Positions 37,574-49,361 of a DNA stretch of 64,000 bases are shown here, in pieces. The notes under the pieces were generated by a model. It saw only the letters and a program-made list of their open reading frames with translations, ran no database searches and was not told where the DNA came from. Position 1 is the stretch's first letter; every line of letters begins with the position of its first letter. A program made the position numbers and the translations under genes. The DNA is from Montifringilla adamsi. Its lineage: Eukaryota > Chordata > Aves > Passeriformes > Passeridae. The stretch is from assembly GCA_017590115.1 (NCBI GenBank), contig JAGGNK010006448.1, forward strand, positions 5,625,595 to 5,689,594, written 5' to 3'.

Positions 37574-39139
37574 TTTGCCATTTTTCAGAATGAAATTAAT
37601 GTCACTGTGGTGCTCCTGGGTATTGTAGATTTTCAAAGATATAAAATATTACTTTCAATATGCTAATATAGTATACATTGGAGAACTTTTTGTCTTGAGT
37701 TCTGTGAACATTTAATGCTTTGTCATACATATTTTTATGTCTTTGTTTTAGTTACTTTTTTAAATTGTTCAGAAAAAGAAAAAAAAGACTGAATTATAAA
37801 GGTTACTATAATTTTATTGTGAAGTGAGGATTATCACCTTGGTTTAGAATACTGTGTTGAGCTAAATTCTCCATGTACTGACCTCTCAGAAATATATTTT
37901 CAGGGACTCCGAGAGAAGAAACAAAATATTCACTTCTAAATCCTTTACAAGTCTTCAGTCTAAGGGCTCCTGCTTCTTGAAAAGCGTACTCTTGAGGGAT
38001 TCCAGTTACTATAGTTATGCCATTTCTTATGGACAGAGATAATCACTCAGTGAACTGGCTGTTACATCTTTAAGGTAGAAGAGGCTAGCAATTATCCTTT
38101 TCTGTCTCCCAAAATCTTGCTGTTAAACTCCACACAATCCTACTGATTTCATATAAAACCAAACTGAGTTCACCTTTTCTATGTGCCACCCTGTTTTCCT
38201 CCAACACCCAAATTAGAGACTACAAAAGAATTGGAGGATGTACACTCAAGTTAGCTACAGATTTTGTGGTCAAATACAACAACCAGGAAACAGAAACTAA
38301 AGTTTAGAAAATGTTGGTGCAAAAGTACACATACCTTTTCTCAGTAATGTCAGAAAAGTCTCCTCCAGTAATGTCAAAAACATTTGGAAAAGACGTCATT
38401 ACCTAGAGGATATATTTTTTCTTAGACCAGAAGGAGAAAGCAAAAAATATATTCCATAAGAGTAAAGGTAAAATAAATACTGTATTATAAAAATGGAGCA
38501 AAGCCACTGAGCAGTGCATATTATTATTGTAAGGATTGGGGGGAATGGAAAGAGATGAGTCTTCAATATTTCACTGACGCTCTGTATGACATTGATGTAA
38601 AACTGAGACTTCCCTTAGCATGTTCTCAATGATCAGATTTAGACTTCTGATTGCTGCAGAAGATTTTTTTGGTTTAGAAAACATCCCATGATAATTTGCC
38701 ATGAATACAACCGGGTTTTTTAACTGTATAATGAATTGAAACCTGTAGAGTGTACATGAAAAAATAACTGAGAACACAACTGATATATCCCTCTGTGCAA
38801 ATGAATCCTACTCAGTGATTCCTTAGAGCCTTGTGCTACAATATCCGAAGCATATGACCTTGTTGTTGGGAAACAAGACAGTATCATAATTTAGTTACTT
38901 GTTCTGAGAAATCAAGGGAATTTTCATGGGCTAGCTGCTACTGAGGTGATTCTAGATTGGCTCAAGCCCAAAGCTCATGAGCTATGATATTTTTCCTGCT
39001 CTATTCAGGACAATGAGTGTGCATTATTCCATACTAATTCATTTTTTAATTATCTGTATAACACTTTTAATTAAAGAATTCTTTACATTCCTGAGACTTG
39101 TATTTGTCCTTTCAAGACTATTAATAACATTCTTTTTTT

Positions 39140-39177
39140 TTAAGTGTTCTATTTTTTAAAGATTACAGAACACTTAA
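39140..39177. repeat. Inverted repeat with 11-bp perfect arms
   Basis: TTAAGTGTTCT at 39140-39150 pairs with AGAACACTTAA at 39167-39177 across a 16-base loop. Each arm holds a full or near AGAACA half-site of the steroid-receptor type, but the spacing is not that of a standard response element. Confidence 0.85.
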
Positions 39178-40776
39178 GAGAAACATTGTCAGAGAAATTT
39201 GTTAAAATGGATTCTCAAAGAGCTTATGAAATTATTATGCATTATATATAGATAATATATAGTAGATAAAAACATAGAATTTTTTTTGCTACATCTGTTA
39301 CAGATTTTTTTACACTTTTTTGGTGTTGATTTATTATTATTGAAAGGAAAAGAAAAAGGAAATTTCCCCTAAATTATTAATTTGTCCAAAACAGATTTTT
39401 ACTTTATATCTGACAAACAACAAACACCGTAAAAATGTATGCTTTGTTCTCCAACTACAAAGGTGTAATTGAATTACTGGAACATATCCACATGTCTGCA
39501 CTGAAGATAATTATTTACGTCATAATGTGATTCCACCTCTATGATGGACTCTGGTTTTTGACTCCTTGGAGAGAAAAACCAAACCAACAAGTACTTCAAA
39601 TCCAATTAAAACAGTGAACTAAAGTAGAACCTTGAAACAAAGAATGAAATTATTTTAAAAGAAATATGATGCTGGAAGAGAAACATGAGGAGCTGATTGA
39701 AATATTAAGTTCTTTTATCCATCTAATTTTCAGGAGCAGAAATCAGAAAAAAAAAAACAAACAAACATTTTCAGGGTTTGATTCTGTAAGCAAGTCTTGG
39801 ACACTTGTTTGGGGCTTTTTTCACCATTTGATAAATTACTTTTAAAATAAAATAATTCATGAGTACTTTGCATGAACCCTCAGGGTAATGAATCCTTGCA
39901 AGGATTCTGTTGTACTAAGATTTGATTCTTAATTCCACAGGGAGAAATGAAGCCACATGTAAAAATATTATGGGAACAAAAGTTGCCAACATTTTAACAA
40001 AGAATCCCACCCAAATATATCCTGAAAAAAAGCTTCAGCAATGTGCTACATAATATTCTCCATTTCTAAATGCATTAAACATAGAGTTAGATAGGCAGCA
40101 AAATGCCAAGAGTAGTAAAGCATTAGCTGAAAATATTTATTCCCTTTTTAAAAGAAAAGAGAAAAATGGGGCTCCAAATCAATAAAATACAAATATTGTT
40201 AAATGTATTTTTTTCATATCTTTTCATCTTTCAACACTTGTGTCAAAAGTCTACGTTTTTTCTCTGTAGTTATACAATGCGAGACTCATCTGAATGCATG
40301 TAGATGTCTGTATTTCACCATTTCACCTAAACTCCCTAAACTCCCTTTACAAACAATCAAGATGAATAGGCAATTCTAGGGCATGGTTCATGTCATTTTA
40401 AAGCAGACTACCAAAATTGGTCAGATTAATTGTGCCTTAAAATAAGACTCAGTTACAAAGCCTCCCATCCTACTTCTGTAAAAATACATGAATGTTTACC
40501 AATGATATATATATTTATATCTTCAGTCTTACATGCAACTGCTCTAATTCGAATGAGGAATTAAATTATACAATGTATGTAATCTAACCTTGTACCACTT
40601 ATCTCACAGGGAAGCAGGGATGTATTATTCCTTGGCAGCACACACTACTTGTAACAAACTAGGAGGTTTCTAAACTTTTATTCTTTTTTTGATGCACCAT
40701 ATACAAGGTATTTCTCAGAAGTGATTTAATACTGTTTGGGATGGAGTTAGAGTTGTTGAAAAAGACTCTGTTTCAA

Positions 40777-40886
40777 AAGCCAAAACTAAAAAAGAAAAAC
40801 ATAAAATACCCCAAAACAAGCAAACAAACAAACAAAAACAACAAACCAAAAAACCAACCAAACAAACTAAAACCAACAAAAAAAAT
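40777..40886. repeat. A/C-rich tract (AAAC-type)
   Basis: Degenerate AAAC, AAC and AACC units run for about 110 bp with few G or T. It belongs to the A/C class of tracts in this window. The lysine- and asparagine-rich open frame here is an artefact. Confidence 0.85.
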
Positions 40887-41122
40887 CACTTCATTTTCTC
40901 TTTTCAAATTTTTACATGCAGCCCCAAAATACTTGTAGCCATATAATAGTATATGCTCTATCTAACCACTGCGCTGGTTTTGAGCTATTCCAATTCAGCT
41001 TTATTAATTGAAAAGTTTATCAGAAATTGATATTTATATAGTCAGTGTTTCACATAGGTATCATTTAAGAGACCTGATATGCTTTTCTCTTGCCCACTGT
41101 GGCCCTGGTATTTGAGGGTATT

Positions 41123-41125
41123 GAG

Positions 41126-41165
<40 letters not shown>

Positions 41166-41172
41166 GTATCTC
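41123..41172. repeat. (AT)n microsatellite with near-palindromic ends
   Basis: An alternating AT core is bordered by 'gagatatatacat' and 'atgtatatgtatctc', so the whole unit can form an imperfect hairpin or cruciform. It is a likely length-polymorphic site. Confidence 0.9.
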
Positions 41173-41844
41173 ACTCAGCTGTACACATATATCCAGAATG
41201 TATTAAACACCACCATTTCTAGTTTTCTTTTACAAGTAGGATTTTCAAAAGAGTTAAATAAAGTAAGGTTGTTTTCCTAACCTTGGTTAATAATTTTTAT
41301 TTCACTTTATTTGGATTTTAAATTACTTTAGAATATTTATCTATAGTTTATCCATCAAAAATCTTAAAAACTTTTTAGATAATGGGGGACTTTGTTCTTT
41401 ACTGGTAAAAGTATTCGGGGTTCCTTGCTCTAAGTGCTTAAGTACTGAATTTTTCATCTGAATGTGCAGACCAGTTAGAATACAAATGGAGTCAGGGAAA
41501 ATGTTCTGCACATTTCTGAGGAGAGTCCTGATCTGTATTTGTTTCAGTATTTCACCTATTGGGATTTTTCTTGGTGCAGAGGTTTCCAATACAATATGCA
41601 AACAACGATAACATTTGATTGAAACTTTTGCCTCTAACAGACTCTCTCAGTTCAGTGGGGAATCATCCACAAGTTTAGATCTCTCCATTTCAGTCTGACA
41701 TTTGAAATAATTGACAGCTAAATTAGGTTCAATCAAAGCAGGTGTGGATAACTCCTAATCATTCCACACTTATTAGCATTGCTCTTAGGACACAAGGGAC
41801 TGCAAAAATCACTAGTAACAGCAGCGTTACTACAGTAGCATGAT

Positions 41845-41931
41845 AGAAGAAGAAGAAGAGGAAGAAGAGAGAAGACAAACGAAAACAAGAACAAGATCAA
41901 GAAGAAGAAGAACAACAACAAGAAGAAGAAA
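41845..41931. repeat. (GAA/AAG)n purine-rich tract
   Basis: Interrupted GAA units with AAC and AAG variants run for about 85 bp. Long polypurine runs of this type can adopt triplex structures. Confidence 0.9.
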
Positions 41932-43220
41932 TCAAATTTATCATTCCTGGGGAAATTCTGAAGCAGGAAGATATTATTTTCAAGGTCTCATATAGATTTC
42001 AAGTTCATTACAGAAATAAAAATAAAAGGCTACCTGTGCTAAATGGATCTACAGATGGAAAGTAGAGGGAACTTTAACTCCCTGTCTTCTAAAATGTTTC
42101 AGTAATATTTTTTTTTCTGAAAACATGACTAAAATAAAAAAGGTTGTCTACATTTAAATTCTGTGAGTTTTTTTCTGCTCTTTTAAATTTATCTTCATGC
42201 TATGCTTAATTAAGTGTAACAGAAGTATTTTAACATTTATTAGACAATAATAATTATTATTTTACCTAAAAATTGTATATAGGTTTAGTAAAATATGTTG
42301 TTAATGATTCAAGATTACACAATCATCCTCTTACTGCAGGAAAATATAATAATTTCTATATTAAAAAATAGAGATATTTTAATGTAGGGTGCCATCATAT
42401 ATCCTGCGACACATTTGTCTGAGTCAATACCTGCCTTCTTTATTTTCCAATGAATAATTACTTGCTTATGACATGGATTGTTTACCTACTTTATGTATTT
42501 CAAAATCACAGAATTACTGGGTTTTTTCATGCTATTTGCCACCATGTCCTAACACAGATTTAAAGGATAGTAGTAATATTTGTAGGTAGTGAAAAAGAAG
42601 TGACAAAACTTTAAAGCACTGTGTGTTGTTCAATGCTTTCTCTGTTTCTTCTCAGACACTCATTGTTTGGAATAATTAAAATATCTGCTAGTCTTCAGAC
42701 TGTGAACTGGAGTTCATTTAAATAATCATGCATGCTTCTTATTGTGCCTAAATAGATCTAAGTAAATAGAAGCATTAATTTCTACATACCTTTAGACCTA
42801 CAAAAAAACCTGACAAAAATTTTGCTTGAGTGGGTTTTTGTTGTTGTTTCACAGGGTTTGGTGATTTTTTTTTTGTTGTATGCCCCAATGCTGAGGGATA
42901 CAGACATCTAACATAAATTGGATAAATATGCCTCAAAAATTTCTGAACCTCTCTGTTTGCTATGGAAGAACCCCACCAGGAAAAAAGAAATTCTCCTGTG
43001 TATCTTCAAGAACCTTTAATTTCTTTGTCATCCTTCATTCTTATAACTAATTTTGGCTAAGTAGTCCTTTCAGCTCAAACACTCCCACCTTGAAGCTCTT
43101 TTTCTAACAGACATATTCTTCAACCCAGAAATTTCAGATTCAACAGTTCTGTGTTTTTCCAAGAAAAAAAAACAAATCCCTGGAAAATGCTATAGTTTCC
43201 TTAGCACCATGTCTTTGTCT

Positions 43221-43265
43221 GTATGTGTGTACACATACGTGAAAGTTTGCATGTTCACTTTCACG
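43221..43265. repeat. Two adjacent short inverted repeats
   Basis: GTATGTG and CACATAC (43221-43237) pair around a 3-base centre. Next to it, CGTGAAAG (43238-43245) pairs with CTTTCACG (43258-43265) around a 12-base loop. Both arms are perfect. No known element explains the pair. Confidence 0.75.
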
Positions 43266-43520
43266 CAAAAGCTATTATGAATTTTGACTCAAAAATGTAA
43301 GAATAATCTGTGCCAACACTTTTGACAAGAGCTGGCACAGTTTAAAATTAACTACATTTTTTTGTTCCAATGTTATCCTTCCGTTTCGTTCCTCCTCTGA
43401 ACATCAAGGCGTTGCCACAAAATCATAATTTGCTGTGAGTTACCACTCAGTACAAAACACAATGTTTTAAATTTGCTTGATTTCTGCTTAAAAGAAAAAA
43501 CAACAATTTTACTACATATA

Positions 43521-43700
43521 TGTGGGCTGCTTTCAGCTGGGTTAATATTCCTGCCAGTGGCCAGTATGGGGCTGACTTCCGCGTTTGAGCTGAACACAGG
43601 GTTGATAACATAGAGAGATATTTTTGTTATTGTTGAACAGGACTTAGACACGGGGACTGTTTTGCTTTTCCTATTGCCGTGCTGGTAAAGAAGTTGGGAG
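43521..43700 (+). mobile_element. LTR fragment of the main avian ERV family (copy 5, sense)
   Basis: It begins at the LTR's 5' end ('tgtgggctgctttcagctgg') and continues 'ggccagtatggggctgac', 'gagctgaacacagggttgat', 'aacatagagagatatttttg' and 'ttattgttgaacaggactt'. It ends with 'aaagaagttgggag' after a small internal deletion. The rest of the LTR is absent. The 92-codon open frame on the minus strand (43373-43651) mostly reads this fragment backward and is not a gene. Confidence 0.8.
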
Positions 43701-44370
43701 TTTCCTAGTTGATTAACTTCTTCCTAGTTCATTCTCCTTGCTTCGTTAACTTCTCTCATAAGTCTCATGCATTCTGACAGCTTGAAAAGCAAGACTAAAA
43801 TTGTGCATTAATTTCAGATAGTGTAGAATTGGATGGTGTCACGTCATACTTAGTAAATCTTCCACAGATCTTCTTTGAAATAAATTATTTCAACGATAGC
43901 TTTTAATTTCTTTCCTCCTATTTTGTAAAGATGTAGAACGTTAATAGATGCTCTACAAAACTGAGGTGTCTTTACATTTTGGTGGTGCATAATAAAGTGG
44001 AAGCATTTTGTTCTCATCATTTAAAACAACCTTTGCCACTTTATTTATGACTTGGCTTTTAAAACATTGACAGGATACTGGACAACATTTATAGAGCATG
44101 GCTGGAAGCAATATATTTGTTCTCCTTAAATGAAATCCATTCACCTTGAAAGTATGAGCTCATGAAGTATAAATGACCCAGAAGATAAGATCATTTCTGT
44201 TAGTAAATAAAGTACCTGTACTCACAAAGATTTAAATTAAAGTGAAAGCTTGTTTATCATCTTAACTCATTCAAACAAATGAAAAAATCTAATTATTTTT
44301 CTTATTTGTATATGTGTATGTAATTACAGTTAACCAATTAACATTTATGGCAATTTATTTGGTAATATTT

Positions 44371-44400
44371 AATTATTATTGTACAAATTATTATTGTACA
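44371..44400. repeat. 15-bp perfect tandem duplication
   Basis: 'aattattattgtaca' occurs twice head-to-tail without mismatch, then begins a third time as 'aat'. Confidence 0.95.
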
Positions 44401-44700
44401 AATATAAGGGTCTACTTTTTGCTAGTCAGGTAATAATTGATTAAAATTGAAAAGGAATTATGTGCATAAATTTAAACAGGATAATTTGGCCTCCAAATTT
44501 TTCCTACTTGCTTGCTAGTTCAGTACAGGAAAGAACAACTTTTCTTCTTCTACTGAGATTCCACTTTGAGAAAGATGTGCATAAATAGTTTTTCTTCTCT
44601 ATTAACTAGGTATTTATCATGATATTTATATTCACATGTCCCTTGAATATTGGTTTTGTCCCTTTTACTTCTCTCCATAAATTCACACTTCTTTCTTTAC

Positions 44701-44737
44701 TGTTTCTTTGTTTTTTGGGTTTTTGTTTTTTTTTTTC
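44701..44737. repeat. T/G-rich tract
   Basis: T runs are broken by single G and GGG, the short version of the window's G/T tracts. Confidence 0.8.
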
Positions 44738-45576
44738 AGTTCTTAACTTTTCTTTTGGCTTATAATTTGTTCTTATGACTACTCTTATTTATGTCTTTTT
44801 CTTATTTTTTTTTGTATAAATGATCCAATCCTTACCACTCCCTTAAAAATCTTTCCTTCATTCCATATACCCACAACAAGTGGTTAAATCCTGTCTATTT
44901 CCAATCCATTTTTCACCTCCTACATCCTCTGTAAATCAAGGAGTTCTGTCACTTCCCTTTACAAGTATTAATGAAGAAAAAAAAAAAAAAGAAAAAATGC
45001 AGGAGTATGGAAGCATAGCTTCTAAAATTTTTCACAGTACAGTGAAACTGGTGGTACAGCATTGGGTCAAAAAGTACTCTGATATAGTGTACTGACATTG
45101 TACAAGACAATGGTTCAGAAAAAAAAATAGTTCAAAACCATCCCTTATTTCCCCAGCTCCCATCTTGAATTCACTCATCAATATCCAGATTTGATAAGCT
45201 CTTTTCTGTCATCATTTCATGAATGAACCAGGAGAATAATACTTCTGTAAATAATGTGGGGGGATTTTTTATAAACTGTTTACTTTAGAGGTGTAGATGA
45301 CGTCATGGAGCTTGCCACCCTTCTTCCTTGATCAATCAAAGCATTCTTAATGAGCTACTAGAATTAATGTTCTTTCCAATTAACATATTCATGTGAACCA
45401 AGCAAGCAGACTGCACACCCTTGATAAACACAGCATAATGAAGAAGTCTGTTCAAAGCTCACAGTTACAGGGAGAAATATTTGCTTTGCAAATCACTGAC
45501 CCAACAACTGTCAACATTAACCAGACTGTTTAACTATGATTTTATAACAGAAATAATAAGAACCTGATTCTGGTCT

Positions 45577-45630
45577 GGCAGCACCTTGTATAGATTCTGG
45601 AATGGCAGCACCTTTTATAGATTCTGGTGA
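45577..45630. repeat. 27-bp tandem duplication
   Basis: The unit 'ggcagcacct' + 'tgtatagattctgg' occurs at 45577 and again at 45604, with one substitution (ttg to ttt) in the shared part. It is non-simple sequence, so it is a true small duplication rather than microsatellite slippage. Confidence 0.9.
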
Positions 45631-46602
45631 TGAAGAAGTCTGGCAGGACTGCAAAGCTGATATCTAAAATTCTAGATGCAGTTTCAGGCATCTGAAACTG
45701 GAACAACCAAACAGCCATAATCTTTTATGTTTTCAGTTCTGTTCCAGAACCAAAAAAATTACAAAAGAATTCTTTTCTTTCAGGCCAGGTTCATGCCTGA
45801 TCTCATGAAATCCTTGTGTGATCTCTTTAGGGCATTCTGCCTCTTTACAAGGCAATGAAATATGCTGCAACTTGCCTATGCTTTTCTATCAGATGATTTT
45901 TTAATTTTTTTTTTCACATTTTTTCTGTCTTAAATATACTTCATCCTCACAGCAGATTCCACTCATTGAACAGGGAAGATGCACCAGCTTATTATTTTCA
46001 GTCTTAAGTTCTAAATATAATTTTTCCTGTTAAAAGAAAATTCTCTTGTTGTATGAATAGCATATTAATTCATAGATTTGATTCATCTCTGCCTGTAATC
46101 TTTATCCAGACCTTTATTTTCTCTTATTGTTCATTCAGTGATTTAACTGTTTTATTATTATGTCTCTTACTCATTTAAAAATATTTTCTCCACTGAAGTC
46201 CCTAATTCCTTGGCTTTACAAGTCCTCCAGTACAGAATTGAAGATTTTTATGTTCTTCCAGGTGGAAATAAGATATGATAGCATCAGTCTGACCTTATAA
46301 CCTCATTTTCCTTGCTCTTCCACTCACCTTAAAATCAGCACAGAGAGTTCAAAAAGACCTCCAAACTGTCCCTGAGATTTTTGCAAATCATATGTTCATG
46401 TATCCAACTCATTTTCTCTCTGCCTATAATACATGTATATATTTAAATAAAAGTACATATATACAAATAAATAAATTGGATAGAATAAAAAAGAAAAGAA
46501 ATAGCACAGGAGGTTTTTCTTCATATATGTGTCTATATATATACAGGCATAGAAAAGAAGTATCTCAAAAATTATGAAAAATAAGGCCTTTTATTTAATA
46601 AT

Positions 46603-47280
46603 AAGTCAGGTTTTAACCACAACCAGCAGCCAAGCAACAAGCAGCCTCTCACTCACTCCCTCACCAGTAGAATTGGAGACAGAATTGGAAAGGTAAAAGT
46701 TAGAAAACTTGTTTAATAAGAACAGCAAAAGCCGCACACACAAGCGAGGCAAAACAAGGAATTAATTCCCTGCTTCCCATGGACAGGAATGTAACAGTTG
46801 GGATGACAAACATTACCCAAATGTTCCTCCATCACTCCAAATATTTCCCACTTCTTCCTTCTTCCCCTCAAGCTTTTCATACTGAGCATGGTGCTATAAG
46901 GTCTGGAACATCCCTTTGATCATTTTAGGTCACCTGTTCCTGCTGTGTCTTCTCCCTGCTTCCCATGCACCTCCAGCTTCCCCCCGGAGTGCCAGTATGG
47001 GGAGCAGAAAAGGTCTTGGCTCTGTGTAAGCCCTGCTCAGCAGTAACAAAAACAACTCTTTATAATTACCCTGTTTTCAGAAATAAAAACAACAACAACA
47101 AAAAACCAAACAAAAAAAAACAAAACAAAAAAAAAAAACAAACCCACAAAAAAAACCCCAAAAAAACTAAAACACCAAACCAAAAACAAAACCCAAAATA
47201 CAACAAAACAAAACCAACCACAGCTCCATACCAGTCTCTGTGATGAAAATTGACTCTGCGACAGCCAAACCCAGCGCACA
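46603..47280 (-). mobile_element. LTR of the main avian ERV family (copy 6, antisense) with internal A/C expansion
   Basis: The plus strand runs from 'caggttttaaccacaacc' to 'agccaaacccagcgcaca', the complete family order. Words on the way are 'gacagaattggaaaggtaaa', 'aaagccgcacacacaagcga', 'ggcaaaacaaggaattaatt', 'tgcttcccatggacagg', 'aacatccctttgatcattt' and 'ctgtgtaagccctgctcagc'. On the minus strand 'atgaaaagcttgag' sits where the TATA box is expected and has decayed. Between 'ctgttttcag' and 'cacagctccatacc' the usual short A/C-containing link has become a 140-bp A/C-rich tract, raising the total to about 680 bp. It is the best-preserved family member here and still holds CpGs (GCCGC, AAGCGAGG). 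No internal retroviral genes adjoin it. Confidence 0.85.
47081..47220. repeat. A/C-rich expansion inside an LTR
   Basis: AAC, AAAC and A-run units with almost no G or T lie in the middle of LTR copy 6. Other copies have only a few tens of bases at this point (for example 'cattactaatccaaagcaca' near 26850). Two glutamine-, lysine- and phenylalanine-rich open frames across it are artefacts. Confidence 0.85.
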
Positions 47281-49326
47281 GATCAGTAAGGATTTTCAAT
47301 AGCTATATTACTTATTTCATGTAAATGGATTTCGACCCTCTATTATGAGTGTTACAGCACAGTAAGATGGGCATGGAAAGGGTGAATTAATGACACAACA
47401 GATGAAACTCTGTGGAAACAATCTCACAGCAACAAAAGGAATAGTTTTACCCATTAGACAATTGAGAGAGTGACATTTCCAGCCAAAGAACATTTCTGAT
47501 GCTAATGGTTTGTGAGGACTCTGAGGATCTATGAAGATTTAAGACTGATAGAAGCCATCTATGAGGACCTTTATTAGTAACTGAAGTCATAAAAATCTAC
47601 CTCAGCAAATTTATGAACTGCAAATGTTGGGAGGGCAGTAGGCTGAGTTCTTTAAACAAAGATTATCTATGATACAGTCTAGGTGTTTGCCTGATCGTAT
47701 TCAGAATGTAGATACGAGTATAGGTGATTAGACCTGACACCGCGAGGCTACAGTTACAAAAAAGCGCAACACTTCTATCTCCTCTATAAAGCAGATATAT
47801 AGGGTATTTAACCCAAATGTATGGATTTACTGAAAGCATTTAAAAACTCATAAAAAAGAACTGCAGAAGATGTAATGTGACAATATTTCCTGGGACGTTA
47901 TTTCACACCAGTTCATGAGAAGTTTGTGGTAGAATACTAATAATGTAGGTAACTAACCCTAACTACTCAGTTTCCTACTTAATTTTTTTTGTTTCCTGTA
48001 AGGGAATAAATATTTATTATTTCCCACTCTTACAGTTTATAAGTTCTTCAGAAGAGCAGGATTTAATTGTTGCTATTTCTTGGGATACCTGGCCATCCTC
48101 TTATTTAATATCTAATTTGTCAGATTTTTAAATGACACACATTTAATCACTGTCATAATAGAACCTCATTCTTCCAGGATCTATTTTTCTGCTTTGAGAA
48201 GACAGTAGGTCAAGAATTAGACTTAAACTTTAATTCAGGTATTAAACTTCAGGGATAATCAGAAAGTTAGCAGATTACATGTTCCATAAATATCAGACAT
48301 CCAGATATTCAGGTCATTCAACTAAATACTGTGTTATAGGTTAACCGTGGTTGAAGTACAATTTATTAGAGATGGATAGACACAACAGAAAATAAAACTA
48401 AAGACGTAAACCTTGAAACAACCATTATGTTGCAGTGAAATATCTTGACAGGTGCTATTAATCATTTATAGAGGATAGCATAATAATTTTCTTTCACTGT
48501 TAGTCAGTATAAAATCCTATATCAGTGGTAAAAGGACAAGAAAAATATTATTCTACCTACACAGTACAAAACAGCTCTAGGGAATTTCAATATTTCATTA
48601 TAAATTTTTAAAATAATTTTTAAATGTGGAGTTGAGTTGATCTTGGCATCTTATGGGAAAAGAGAACTCATAAGGTATGAATACCATGGAAAACGTCATG
48701 CAAGCTGCAGAACATAAGCTTGGAAGAGATAATATTTATGATTTCAAATAACACAAATCACATTTTTTATCTGATTTACATATTAAAATAACTGGAAAAT
48801 ATGTTTTAGGTTTTCAAACAAATACCTCAGGATTTTCAGATAAAACAGTATAGTTCTTATTCACCATATGATGAAGCAACAACAGTACTCTCACTGCATC
48901 TGCCACAAATTATAGAAAGCTGCAAAATAAGAACTTAGGGAAGTATTGATCAAAGCACTTTTGGATGTCCTGGACAATTCATAGAGGCAGTTGTTTTTTT
49001 ATTTTCATTTTCACATCGCTACAAATAAAAATAACATAATGGTAGACCAATGCCCAGAAACACAGTTTCTAAATGAAATAACTGTCACAGCTCATGAATG
49101 TGCATCCTCTTCATCCTTTCACATGATGAAGAGAACAACAGAGCTATAAAATATTTTCAGAACAATAATTCAAAAATTGATGGTGTTGCAGCATCTTGTG
49201 GTTTATGTACGTCTCTCCTGCCTCCAAAGCATTTATATTCTTGTTGTCACATTTGAAAAGAAGACGTATGCTACTTGTGGACCAAACTTCTTTTGGACAC
49301 AAGTAGACCATGTGCAAAAGCACATG

Positions 49327-49361
49327 GGTATGCTATGAGTATGCTATATGGGTATGCTATA
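49327..49361. repeat. Short tandem repeat of 'gtatgctat'
   Basis: Three copies of the word 'gtatgctat', with short and unequal spacers, occur in 35 bp. Confidence 0.8.

Larger units (their letters stand above)
36531..40776. other. AT-rich sequence, no gene seen
   Basis: Only short open frames occur. The stretch contains two inverted repeats (37553-37573 and 39140-39177) listed separately. I recognise no transposon, exon or RNA gene. Confidence 0.5.

Noticed and set aside
46965..47299. Lysine/asparagine- and phenylalanine/valine-rich open frames on both strands
   Set aside because: They read the A/C expansion within an LTR and are not genes.
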